Assembly (NCBI RefSeq): GCF_900091855.1
Contig: NZ_FMCH01000223.1
Location: 1-36,172 of the forward strand
Length of the DNA stretch: 36,172 nt
Reading direction: 5' to 3'
DNA from: Streptomyces sp. DvalAA-14
Lineage (GTDB): Bacteria; Actinomycetota; Actinomycetes; Streptomycetales; Streptomycetaceae
The position numbers and the translations under genes were made by a program. Every line of letters begins with the position of its first letter. Position 1 is the first letter of the stretch. Below the pieces are notes generated by a model. It saw nothing but the letters and a program-made list of their open reading frames with translations, did not search any database and was not told the origin of the DNA. This document shows positions 7,654 to 14,857 of this stretch, one piece after another.

Positions 7654-8535
7654 ATGGCCGACCGACCGATGCCTGGCAAACAGCGGAAACTCGATCCGTC
7701 CGCGTCCTCACGGGAGCTGTACGGCTCCGAGTTGCGCTTCAAGCGCGAGCAGGCAGGGCTCAGCCTGGAGGAGTTGGCGGCGCGGATGTTCATCGCCAAG
7801 TCCCACGTGTCGAACCTGGAGGTGGGCCAGCGCCGCGTTCAGCCCGACATGGCCGTCCAACTGGACGAGATCCTGGAGACGGACGGGTTCTTCGTCCGGA
7901 ATCTGGCGGCGGGGCGTTCATCTCCGTATCCAGAACACTTCGCGGACGCGGCCGAGTTGGAGAGCTTCGCGCTGTCCCTTCGGGACTGGGAGCCGCTGCT
8001 CGTGCCCGGCCTGCTCCAGACCGAGGCGTACGCGCTCGCGGTCATCCGTGGCTACGATCCGGTCCTGCCCGATTCCGAGGTTCGGGAGCGGCTGGCAGCC
8101 CGACGGTCCCGCGCCCGCATCTTCAGCAACGAGAGCAGCCCGCACTACTGGGCAGTGGTGGACGAGGCCGCGATCCGCCGCCCAGTGGGTGGCATCGCTG
8201 CGATGACCGAACAGCTCCGGCACGTTGCCGCGATGATCCGCCGCAACCGGATCATCCTCCAAGTGCTCCCGTTCAGCGCGGGCGCTCACGCGGGAATGGA
8301 AGGTGCGCTGCGGCTGATGACCTTCGAGAACGACAGCCCGATGGCATACCTCTCAAGTGTGGCGACCGGCACGCTCATCGTCGATCCGGCCACCGTCAAG
8401 CGCCACTCGCTGGCATACGATCTCCTCGCAGCGGCGGCCCTGTCGCCGGAAGCTTCCCTGACCCTCATCGAAGCGGTAGCCGAGGAGTACGAACATGGAG
8501 CCCAAGTACGGCCTGCGGGCGGTGACGTGGCGTAA
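7654..8535 (+). CDS. Scr1-type XRE regulator (HTH + DUF5753)
   Basis: The 293-aa protein has an N-terminal helix-turn-helix (about residues 24-80, with LRFKREQAGLSLEELA and KSHVSNLEVGQR) followed by a DUF5753 region. The latter shows LLVPGLLQTEAYALAV, ARRSRARI, VVDEAAIRRPVGG and VLPFSAGAH. These proteins are very abundant in Streptomyces and are nearly always paired with DUF397 genes; pairs such as Scr1/Scr2 influence antibiotic production and resemble toxin-antitoxin modules. An AAGGGA motif lies 9 nt before the ATG. The last 41 nt overlap the following DUF397 gene, which indicates translational coupling. Confidence 0.9.
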   Translation: MADRPMPGKQRKLDPSASSRELYGSELRFKREQAGLSLEELAARMFIAKSHVSNLEVGQRRVQPDMAVQLDEILETDGFFVRNLAAGRSSPYPEHFADAAELESFALSLRDWEPLLVPGLLQTEAYALAVIRGYDPVLPDSEVRERLAARRSRARIFSNESSPHYWAVVDEAAIRRPVGGIAAMTEQLRHVAAMIRRNRIILQVLPFSAGAHAGMEGALRLMTFENDSPMAYLSSVATGTLIVDPATVKRHSLAYDLLAAAALSPEASLTLIEAVAEEYEHGAQVRPAGGDVA

Positions 8536-8785
8536 GAGCACCCACAGCGGCGGCAGCGGCGGCAACTGCATTGAGGCCAGCGACAGCCTCACGCGCGCCA
8601 GTTGGCGCAAGAGCACCTACAGCGCCGGTGACGGCGGCGAATGCATCGAGGTCGCGGACAACCTCCCCGACGTCATTCCCGTCCGGGACAGCAAAGATCC
8701 CCACGGCCCCGCCCTCGACTTCACCCCGGCCGCCTGGACCGCCTTCGTCACCGCCACCGCCCGGGGCGAGTTCCCCACCGGCTGA
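8495..8785 (+). CDS. DUF397 protein with a duplicated N-terminal motif
   Basis: The 96-aa product starts inside the end of the XRE gene (41-nt overlap). The typical DUF397 protein is about 60-70 aa with one block WRKSSxS....CVEVA...VxVRDSKDP.GPxLxFTPxAWxAFV. Here the first 25-residue block occurs twice (W at 8528 and W at 8603, 75 nt apart: WRKSTHSGGSGGNCIEASDSL and WRKSTYSAGDGGECIEVADNL are its two versions) before a single tail VRDSKDPHGPALDFTPAAWTAFV. It probably acts together with the XRE partner as an Scr2-like small protein. Biochemical function of DUF397 is unknown. Confidence 0.88.
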   Translation: MEPKYGLRAVTWRKSTHSGGSGGNCIEASDSLTRASWRKSTYSAGDGGECIEVADNLPDVIPVRDSKDPHGPALDFTPAAWTAFVTATARGEFPTG

Positions 8786-8839
8786 CCGCGGCCCCCGGCC
8801 CCTTGGTGAATTCGGCCTCGGGGCCCTGCCCGTGCACGC

Positions 8840-8845
8840 TAGTTT
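8840..8845 (+). promoter_or_regulatory. -10 element for a leaderless start at 8853
   Basis: TAGTTT fits TANNNT and lies 7 nt before the GTG at 8853, where no Shine-Dalgarno sequence is present. Confidence 0.4.
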
Positions 8846-8852
8846 GCGTCCT

Positions 8853-10427
8853 GTGGCAGAGTCCTTCTCTCCGGCGGAAGAACGGGTGATCACGGCCTTC
8901 CCGAAAGGGGAGACCGTTGATCTGCCGGAGGACGAGCCGGATCGGGTCGTGCGAGCCGAGTTACTGGTGCGGCTCCTGACCGGGGAATTCCCCGTTCCGC
9001 CCGGGGCGCGGCCGGCCCTGAAGGTGGTGGGCGCCCATATCTCCGGAACATTCGATCTGGAGGGGCTGGCCGTCGCCGCGCCGATACGCCTCGATCAGAG
9101 CTTGTTCGACGAGGCGCCGGTGCTCACCGACGCCGAGTGCGCGTCCATTCGCCTGCCGGGCTGCCAGGTTCCCGGCTTCAAGGGCGCGGGGCTGCGGACG
9201 CAGGGGAATCTCGAACTGGACCAGGGGTTCGTGTGCGTCGGGCTGCTCGATCTGTCGGGTGCGGAGATCGGCGGCGACCTGAAACTGCGGGACGCGCTGA
9301 TCCACAACCCGGGTGAGCGGGCGATATTCGCCAGCCGCATCTCGGTGTCCAAAGCTCTGCTGGCCGGCCGGCTGGTTGTCGTCGGACAGACCCGCCTGCT
9401 CAGTGGCCGCATATCCGGTCTGTTCAGCCTGTCGGATGCCCAACTGCTGAATGGGGGCGGAATCGCCCTGCAAGGCGAACGCCTCGAAGTCGGCGAAAGT
9501 CTTTTCTTCCAGCGGACGTTCCGGGCCGAGGGGCACGTCACTCTGCGGAACGCCTCCATCAACGGCGGGATAGACGCCCGCGAGGCGACCTTCTCCAGCC
9601 CGCCGGGGACGAACTGTCTGAACCTCGTGTGGATGCGGACGGGCCGCAACGCTTCCTTCAAGTTGGCCCGGTTCTCCGGGAACGTCGCCGGCCAATCGGC
9701 CTCGATCGGCGGGTCCCTCAATCTGAACGACACGACCTTCGCGGCGGGGAGCAAGCTCGTACTGGACCGTTTGAAGGCCGGCCGGGTCCAGTTGCTCCCC
9801 ATCACCCCACCGCGGTCGGTGAGCCTCCGGCAGGCCAAAGTCGGCGGGTTCGAGGACGACCCGCGCACCTGGCCGGAGGAATTGAACCTCGACAACTTCG
9901 AGTACCTCTCGCTGGACTCCGCCCTCCCGGTCAGTCCGCAGGACCGGCTGCGCTGGCTCGCACTGGACCGCGGCGGGTACCGGCCCCAGCCGTACCAGCA
10001 GCTCGCCGCGGCGTACCGCGTCAAGGGCGAGGAACAGCAGGCCCGGCGGGTCGCCCTGGAAGGCCAGCGCCGTCGACGCCGCACCTTGAACCCGCCGGGG
10101 CGCCTGCTGGGGTACCTGCTCGACATCACGGTCGGCTACGGATACCGGACCTGGATCGCGGGGATCTGGCTCACCCTCTTCGCCACGGCGGGATCGGTGG
10201 TGTTCACGCTCTGGCCCGCCCACGCGACCGTCAAGGGCGCGCCCGCCTTCCATCCGTTCATCTACACGCTGAGCCTGCTGCTCCCCATCGTCGACCTGGG
10301 ACAGAACGACACCTGGCAGCCGCAGGGATTCACCCAGTGGTTCGCCTGGGCACTGACCCTCCTGGGCTGGGCCCTCACCACCGCCGTGGTGGCCGGCGTC
10401 AGCCGCGTCCTCAACCGCTCGACGTGA
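8853..10427 (+). CDS. Membrane protein with pentapeptide-like beta-helix domain; TTA codon
   Basis: The 524-aa protein begins VAESFSPAEERVITAFPKG, and this opening is shared by proteins that databases often call 'membrane-associated oxidoreductase' without evidence for oxidoreductase chemistry. Residues of about 60-370 are a repeat region with turns such as GAEIGGDLKLRDA and SASIGGSLNLNDTTF, typical of a right-handed beta-helix. The C-terminal quarter has an amphipathic Arg-rich stretch (GQRRRRRTLNPPG) and three hydrophobic segments (about 425-450, 463-482 and 493-515). No cofactor motif is visible. GTG at 8853 is chosen for its -10 spacing; GTG at 8832 is possible. Codon 37 (8961-8963) is TTA, the rare leucine codon read by the bldA tRNA, so translation may be tied to development. 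It lies 67 nt after the DUF397 gene. Confidence 0.75.
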   Translation: MAESFSPAEERVITAFPKGETVDLPEDEPDRVVRAELLVRLLTGEFPVPPGARPALKVVGAHISGTFDLEGLAVAAPIRLDQSLFDEAPVLTDAECASIRLPGCQVPGFKGAGLRTQGNLELDQGFVCVGLLDLSGAEIGGDLKLRDALIHNPGERAIFASRISVSKALLAGRLVVVGQTRLLSGRISGLFSLSDAQLLNGGGIALQGERLEVGESLFFQRTFRAEGHVTLRNASINGGIDAREATFSSPPGTNCLNLVWMRTGRNASFKLARFSGNVAGQSASIGGSLNLNDTTFAAGSKLVLDRLKAGRVQLLPITPPRSVSLRQAKVGGFEDDPRTWPEELNLDNFEYLSLDSALPVSPQDRLRWLALDRGGYRPQPYQQLAAAYRVKGEEQQARRVALEGQRRRRRTLNPPGRLLGYLLDITVGYGYRTWIAGIWLTLFATAGSVVFTLWPAHATVKGAPAFHPFIYTLSLLLPIVDLGQNDTWQPQGFTQWFAWALTLLGWALTTAVVAGVSRVLNRST

Positions 10428-10471
10428 ACCCCGGACCCGCCCGATGCGGTCACCGCGGAGATACGCCGCTG

Positions 10472-11436
10472 ATGGTGGATGAAGCCGAAGAGATCGGCCG
10501 CCGCGCCCGCCGCTCACGGCTCCGTCTCGGCATGACGCAGGCCGACCTCGCCGCCGCCGTCGGCAAGACGCAGGGGTGGGTGTCCAAGATGGAGCGTGGA
10601 CATATTGAACTCGACCGGGTCGGCCTGCTCAACCTGCTGGCGTCGCAGTTGCACGTACACCCCAATGACCTGATCGGGCGGCCGTACAACAGCGCACCGG
10701 AAGACAATCAGTGGCAAGTGGCCGCCGCAGCCATCATGCGGGAGCTGCGTCGCTACGACCTCGCCCCTGTTTTCGACGGGACCCCCCGGTCCGCCGAGCG
10801 GCTCTGGCAGGAAACCGCCCGTTTGCACCGGCTGCGCGACGCCGCCGCCAATGCGGCAATCATGGATGTTCTCCCCGACCTGTTCCGCGAGACACGCGCT
10901 CTTGCTGAAGTGTCCGCCGGACACGAACGGGAGGAGGCATTCGCCATCTATGCCGTGTGCTGCAAGTTCGCGCACACGGCGGCGCATGCCCTCGGCCACC
11001 CCGAGCTGATCGCCATGGCTTGTGAGCGCGCCGCCTGGTCCGCGCGGCAGTCCGCAGATCCCGTCATGCCGTCCGTTGCCGACTGGATGCGGGCATGGGA
11101 CATGTGGGCAACGGCGGACTGGGACGACGCCATCACCTTGTCGGACAAGGCCATTCACACCGTGCAGCGGGCCTACGACCAGGGGGAGCCACTCGCGGTC
11201 CGCGCATGGGGCTCGCTCCAGCTGCGTGCAGCTGTCTCCGCGGCCCGAGCGGGCCGCCGCGCGGAAGCCGAGACAAGGCTTTGACGGAACTGGAGAAGGC
11301 CGAGCGCATCGCACCCCAGCTCGTGCGCAACCATCCCATCGCCCGGTCGACCCTCCGGAGCATCGTGTATGCCGAGCGAGCGGCCACCCGGGAGAAGCTG
11401 CGCCGGATGTCGGACCGCTTCCGCCTCGACGGATGA
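10472..11436 (+). pseudogene. XRE/TPR regulator, broken by a frameshift
   Basis: The first 270 codons (10472-11284) encode an N-terminal XRE helix-turn-helix (about residues 6-70, with ARRSRLRLGMTQADLAAAVG and QGWVSKMERG) and a helical tetratricopeptide-like region. Reading ends at TGA 11282-11284, but the protein sense continues at once in the -1 frame: DKALTELEKAERIAPQLVRNHP and RSTLRSIVYAERAATREKLRR, up to TGA 11434-11436. Related regulators of about 400 residues end with such a segment. A 1-nt deletion near 11258-11280 (or a sequencing error) explains this; no classical slippery heptamer is visible. The final stop overlaps an ATG as ATGA, suggesting former coupling to the next, also damaged, gene. 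Confidence 0.7.
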
Positions 11437-11979
11437 CGGTCGTATTCCTGGGGCTCATACATCGCCCGTCTGCTGCATGCCAAGGGCGTTCAGGTAACCG
11501 TGTACGACGCCGACCCCGTCCGCCGCACACAAGCCCTCTCCCAGGGCTTCGCCGTCGCCAGGGACCGCGACACCGCGCTGCACGGCGCCGGTCTGATCCT
11601 GTGCGCGACCGGTGCTGTGTCCCTGCGGGGCGAGGACTTCTCCGCCCTGCGGAACGGCGCCTACGTGGCCACGGTCACCAGCAGCGAGGACGAACTCGAC
11701 CTGGTCGGCCTCCCCGACGTGTACCAAAGAACCCCGCACGGGGACCACATCACGCGCTATCAGACGACTGGGCACTACTTCTACCTGCTCAATGGTGGAA
11801 ACGCCGTCAACTTTCTGCATGGCGCGAGCGTGGGCCCGTTCATCCACCTGGTGCAGGCCGAGAAACTCGCCGGCGTCCGAACCTTGACCCGCCAGAGCCT
11901 CGGATCCGGTATGCACGAGGTCGACGCAACGGACCGCGCGGCAATCGCCGGGATGTGGCTCAGCTACTTCAATCGCTAG
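11433..11979 (+). pseudogene. Adenosylhomocysteinase-like NAD-binding protein, 5' damaged
   Basis: From about 11455 the frame reads GSYIARLLHAKGVQVTVYD, then LILCATGAVSLRGEDFSALRNGAYVATVTSS, HYFYLLNGGNAVNFLHGASVGPF and a C-terminal AIAGMWLSYFNR. This matches the Rossmann domain and C-terminal tail of S-adenosylhomocysteine-hydrolase-like proteins. The usual substrate domain is missing, and the dinucleotide loop (normally GxGSxGxxIA) is shortened to GSYIA. The ATG at 11433, overlapping the preceding stop, starts MTVVF in another frame, which would fit the first beta strand; a small deletion with frame change between 11448 and 11457 would explain this. An ATG at 11500 could start a 159-aa fragment, but it lacks the nucleotide-binding loop and is unlikely to be functional. 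Confidence 0.65.
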
Positions 11980-12043
11980 ATGATCCATTCCAAGGGGTGA
12001 TGTTGGCGCTGACGCGTCAGACGGGCGTGTAGCTGTGTGGCTG

Positions 12044-12721
12044 TTACGCCCCGGGGTGGTATGCCTCCAGGCGGTCGGCCAGTTCCATGGGGTGACCGAG
12101 CATGGGGCAGTGGTCACCGGGCAGCTCGTCGGGTGTAATGCCCAGGCGTTCCCGCACGATCCGGCGCATGTAGTCGGCGGGGAAGAAGCGGTCGTCTCTG
12201 GACAAGAGGAACTTCGTGGGCACGTCCGGCCACGCGGCCAGTGGCCATGGCTTCATGAACGGTGTGGCCGATTGCGTGCGCGTGTGCTTCTTGGCCTCGG
12301 CTGCCAGTGCTGGCGGGGTGTCGTGATGGAACAGGGCGGTGTCGTCGTCGGGATCCCTGCCGTCGCGTTCGTCTTGGTCGCGCCTGGCCTGCTCGAAGCC
12401 GGTGTTGGCCCACCACTGGCCTGGGCTCTCGCCCGTTGCTGGGATCTGCGCCTGCAGCATCACCAGCAGGTCCACCGGCACGCGGTCGCACACCAACGGT
12501 GCGGTGAACCCGCCGAAGGAATGGGCCACCAAGATCAGGTCGGTGCGATCACCGATGGCGTCGACCACGGTGTCGGCGTACTCGGCCAGCCCGGCCGAGT
12601 CGTCGTCGCAGGGCAGGTCCACCGCCACCACGTCATGGCCCCGCCCACGCAGCTCGGCCTCCAGCAAGTGCCAGTACCACGGGCCGGACGCGGCACCGGG
12701 AATCAACACATACGTAGCCAT
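12044..12721 (-). CDS. Alpha/beta hydrolase (methylesterase/hydroxynitrile-lyase-like)
   Basis: The 225-aa protein has the alpha/beta-hydrolase fold: an oxyanion region LIPGAASGPWYWHLL (7-20), the nucleophile elbow AHSFGG with Ser68, an acidic residue in LLSRDDRFFPADY and the catalytic His in PGDHCPMLGHP (His204). The GPWYWH motif and the (D)H.PML pattern near the end resemble the MES/hydroxynitrile-lyase-like branch, which includes many small esterases. No signal peptide is present. A GAGGGGG run lies about 9 nt before the ATG. It sits between the decayed regulator region and the transposase remnant, facing left, with a substrate that cannot be predicted. Confidence 0.85.
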   Translation of the reverse strand: MATYVLIPGAASGPWYWHLLEAELRGRGHDVVAVDLPCDDDSAGLAEYADTVVDAIGDRTDLILVAHSFGGFTAPLVCDRVPVDLLVMLQAQIPATGESPGQWWANTGFEQARRDQDERDGRDPDDDTALFHHDTPPALAAEAKKHTRTQSATPFMKPWPLAAWPDVPTKFLLSRDDRFFPADYMRRIVRERLGITPDELPGDHCPMLGHPMELADRLEAYHPGA

Positions 12722-12880
12722 CGTCAGCGGCCCCCTCGGTAGCGAACACGGTGCCTCAACGCTGTTGTGCTGCCCATCGAGACACGGCGAGCGAACACCC
12801 CACTGCGGGGCCGGAATTGTCCCGCGCTCGGTAGGAGGTGTTTCACGCATTGATAAGGCGAGGGCATCCATGATCATTGT

Positions 12881-13421
12881 GTGACGAACAATCTGGATAC
12901 CCTCGCGACCGCACTCTATGTGAAGACTGACGACTTGCTGAAGGCATCGCCGCATCTGGCCCCGTACCGACCCGACGTCGGCATAGCGCCGCGGCTGAGG
13001 GACGCAGAACTGGTCACGCTCTCGGTTATGCAGGCACTGCTCGGCTTCACCTCCGAGGCCCGCCGGATCCGCGTCTGGGTGGTCGACTCCACCCCGGTGG
13101 AATGCGGGCGCTCCCGCGAGACCGTCAAACGCTCCGACTTTGCCGGATGGGCCGAATACCTCTACTGCGCCAGCCACTCACGCTTCTTTTGGGGGCTGCG
13201 GCTGCGCCTGGTGTGCACGCTGCACGGCCTGCCGGTCGCGTTCGCGTTGACCGGGGCGAAGGCCGACGAGCGCGAGACGCTGCTGGCCATGTTCGAGGTC
13301 GAGTCCGAGCTGCTGGCAGATCGGCCCGGTCAGACGTTGATCGGCGACAAGAACTACTTCGGGCGGGACTTCGAGGGCCACCTCGAGAGGGACTGGCACA
13401 TCCAGCTGCTGAACGAAGAAC
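12881..13421 (+). pseudogene. IS982-type transposase remnant with internal and 3' deletions
   Basis: GTG at 12881 opens a product beginning MTNNLDTLATALYVKTDDLL, the typical start of IS982-type transposases of Streptomyces. Similarity runs to SEAR near 13060, then jumps to VWVVDSTPVECGRSRETVKRSD. From memory of intact homologues, about 50 residues (the segment with RHARAHLRHLFPYLP) are missing in frame at 13060-13075. It continues through HSRFFWGLRLRLVCTLHGL, GAKADERETLL and GDKNYFGRDFE and stops matching near 13410 (QLL), so the C-terminal catalytic Glu region is lost. The remnant runs directly into the Nudix gene. CATGAT (12869-12874), 6 nt before the GTG, is a leaderless-type -10. No clear terminal inverted repeats were found. 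Confidence 0.8.
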
Positions 13422-13970
13422 ATGCCGATCACCGCGCGGCACGTGCGCGACACCGTCGACGCCTACCTGGCCGACCACCCGGACGAGAAGGAGGTTCTTG
13501 CGCCCCTGTGCGAGGTCGTCGAGCTTGCCGGCGACTCGGTTACCTCGCGCAAGGAATTCCGTGGCCACGTCACGGCCGGCGCGGTCCTGGTCCGCCCCGA
13601 CCGCCGTGTCCTCATCATCGAACACAAGGCCCTGGGCAAGTGGCTTCTGCCCGGCGGCCACGTCGAGGACAGCGACACGACTCTCCGTGACGCCGCCTTG
13701 CGCGAACTGGCCGAGGAAACGGGCATCAGCCGCGACCAGGTCGAGCCGGAGGGTGCGGTGCCCCTGCACATCGATGTGCACACCATCCCGGCCAATGGCG
13801 CCAAGGGTGAACCGGAGCACCCGCACTTCGACGTCCGCTTCCTCTTCCGGACCAGCGCGGACGCCGTTGTACTGCAAGAGGAGGAGGTCACGAACTACTC
13901 GTGGCAGTTCGCGGACACGCTGACGGCCGACCCTCTGCGCTCCCGTGTGATGGCCGCACTACGCCGCTGA
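13422..13970 (+). CDS. Nudix hydrolase
   Basis: The 182-aa protein has an N-terminal helical segment (MPITARHVRDTVDAYLADHP), then the Nudix domain from about residue 45. It contains WLLPGGHVE and the Nudix-box end LRELAEETGI, whose Glu residues bind the metal; the family cleaves nucleoside diphosphates linked to other groups. The ending (HPHFDVRFLFRT..., EEEVTNYSW) is typical of actinobacterial Nudix proteins of this length, so the gene looks complete although the transposase remnant touches its start codon. There is no good Shine-Dalgarno sequence, and the native promoter may have been replaced by the insertion. The substrate is unknown. Confidence 0.85.
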   Translation: MPITARHVRDTVDAYLADHPDEKEVLAPLCEVVELAGDSVTSRKEFRGHVTAGAVLVRPDRRVLIIEHKALGKWLLPGGHVEDSDTTLRDAALRELAEETGISRDQVEPEGAVPLHIDVHTIPANGAKGEPEHPHFDVRFLFRTSADAVVLQEEEVTNYSWQFADTLTADPLRSRVMAALRR

Positions 13971-13984
13971 TCAGCGGGCTGCTG

Positions 13985-14000
13985 ACCGGGGACTTCCCCG
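13985..14000. terminator. Bidirectional hairpin between convergent genes
   Basis: CCGGGG (13985-13990) and CCCCGG (13995-14000) flank the loop ACTT, in the 32-nt gap between the Nudix stop and the DUF4031 stop. Confidence 0.5.
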
Positions 14001-14002
14001 GC

Positions 14003-14329
14003 TCACGGCTCCACGTCGTCGTCGACGTCGAACTCCGGCAGGGGCACGTCGTGGACCAGGCGCAGGCCCTTGGGGGGCTTGCGGCGGCGCAGGCCCGATT
14101 CGGTCAGGCGGCGCAGGAGTTCCTTGCTGCCGACCTCGGTCGCGCCGAGGCGGACCGCGTCGGCGTAGCGGTGGGCGGGGATGTCGTAGTGGTCGCGTTC
14201 GAAGGCGCGGGGCGGGGCGCCGAGGCGGTCGGCGAAGGTGTGCAGTTCGTCGTAGGAGCGGTCGCTGATCAGGTGGGACCACAGGCGGCCGTGGCCGGGC
14301 CAGGTGGGCGGGTCTATGTAGACGGTCAT
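14003..14329 (-). CDS. DUF4031 domain protein
   Basis: The 108-aa product starts MTVYIDPPTWPGHGRLWSHLISD and continues with DELHTFADRLGAPPRAFERDHYDIPAHRY and RRLTESGLRRRKP. This is the whole length of the DUF4031 family, common in actinobacteria and without a known function; conserved Asp, His and Tyr residues (YIDPP, FERDHYDIP) suggest an enzymatic or metal site, which is inference. ATG at 14329 is chosen; the frame is open further upstream, but family similarity begins here. It lies 7 nt after its upstream neighbour, so the two form one minus-strand operon. Confidence 0.8.
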   Translation of the reverse strand: MTVYIDPPTWPGHGRLWSHLISDRSYDELHTFADRLGAPPRAFERDHYDIPAHRYADAVRLGATEVGSKELLRRLTESGLRRRKPPKGLRLVHDVPLPEFDVDDDVEP

Positions 14330-14336
14330 GGCGCGG

Positions 14337-14699
14337 TCACCCGCCCAGTGCGCCCACCGGGGCGATCGCCTCGCCGAGCGCCTCACAGACCCAGTGCGGG
14401 TCGGGGCCCAGCTCGGGTTCGACCGCCAGGGCGTGCGGCTCGTCACAGACCGTGCACAGCGGCCAGCGGCCCTGCGTCTCCATCAGCGCGTCCTGGACGT
14501 CCTGCGCGAGGAGCCCGGCCACGTACGCGGCTCCGTCCGGCCACTGCTGGACCCACCACCGGCGCTTGCTGACCGCCTCCTCCAGCAGGGAGACGACCTC
14601 GGCCTGCGCCACCGCGCGGGCGGCGAGGTCGGCGAGGACGCGGGCGCGGGCGTCGTGCAGCGCCACCTCGATCGTACGGTTGTCTGCTTGGCCTTCCAT
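14337..14699 (-). CDS. Small protein with C-terminal Cys cluster, in operon with DUF4031
   Basis: The 120-aa product (MEGQADNRTIEVALHDARARVL...) is helical and charged in the first 90 residues (VVSLLEEAVSKRRWWVQQWPDG) and ends with CTVCDEPHALAVEPELGPDPHWVC. The CxxC plus a later H..C could bind zinc. I do not recognise a named family, though the pairing with DUF4031 and the sequence style look conserved in streptomycetes. Start: ATG at 14699; the frame extends upstream but into Arg/Pro-rich sequence of antisense appearance. It is divergent from the RpiR-type regulator gene. Confidence 0.7.
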   Translation of the reverse strand: MEGQADNRTIEVALHDARARVLADLAARAVAQAEVVSLLEEAVSKRRWWVQQWPDGAAYVAGLLAQDVQDALMETQGRWPLCTVCDEPHALAVEPELGPDPHWVCEALGEAIAPVGALGG

Positions 14700-14821
14700 G
14701 AGTCCATTGTCGCAAGCCCGCGCGGATATCGACCGGGGTCCGTCCCAGCCCGCACCGCGCACCCGGTGGCGCCCGGCCCGCACACCGGAAAACGGCCGGG
14801 CCGACACCCCGGGGCATCCCC

Positions 14822-14850
14822 TTGACGCCGCCCAGCGCTGAAAATACCTT
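14822..14850 (+). promoter_or_regulatory. Strong promoter of the rpiR-murQ unit
   Basis: TTGACG (14822-14827), a 17-nt spacer and TACCTT (14845-14850) form a near-consensus promoter for the housekeeping sigma factor. The -10 ends 7 nt before the GTG at 14858, so the transcript should be leaderless. Confidence 0.7.
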
Positions 14851-14854
14851 TCAG
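14838..14854. promoter_or_regulatory. Perfect palindrome over the -10: candidate RpiR operator 1
   Basis: CTGAAA (14838-14843) and TTTCAG (14849-14854) form a perfect inverted repeat with a 5-nt centre that covers the -10. Binding here would block RNA polymerase; autorepression by the RpiR-type protein is inferred. Confidence 0.6.
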
Positions 14855-14857
14855 AGG

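Noticed and set aside
7454..8206. Plus-strand frame starting ATG 7454
   Set aside because: It runs over the 8-bp repeats and then out of frame through the XRE gene; the product is Arg/Ser-rich and has no recognisable domain.
12881..13690. Single transposase-fusion protein continuing to 13690
   Set aside because: After about 13415 this frame is antisense-like Arg/Pro-rich sequence, while the Nudix protein is clear in another frame; the extension is only read-through of the truncated element.
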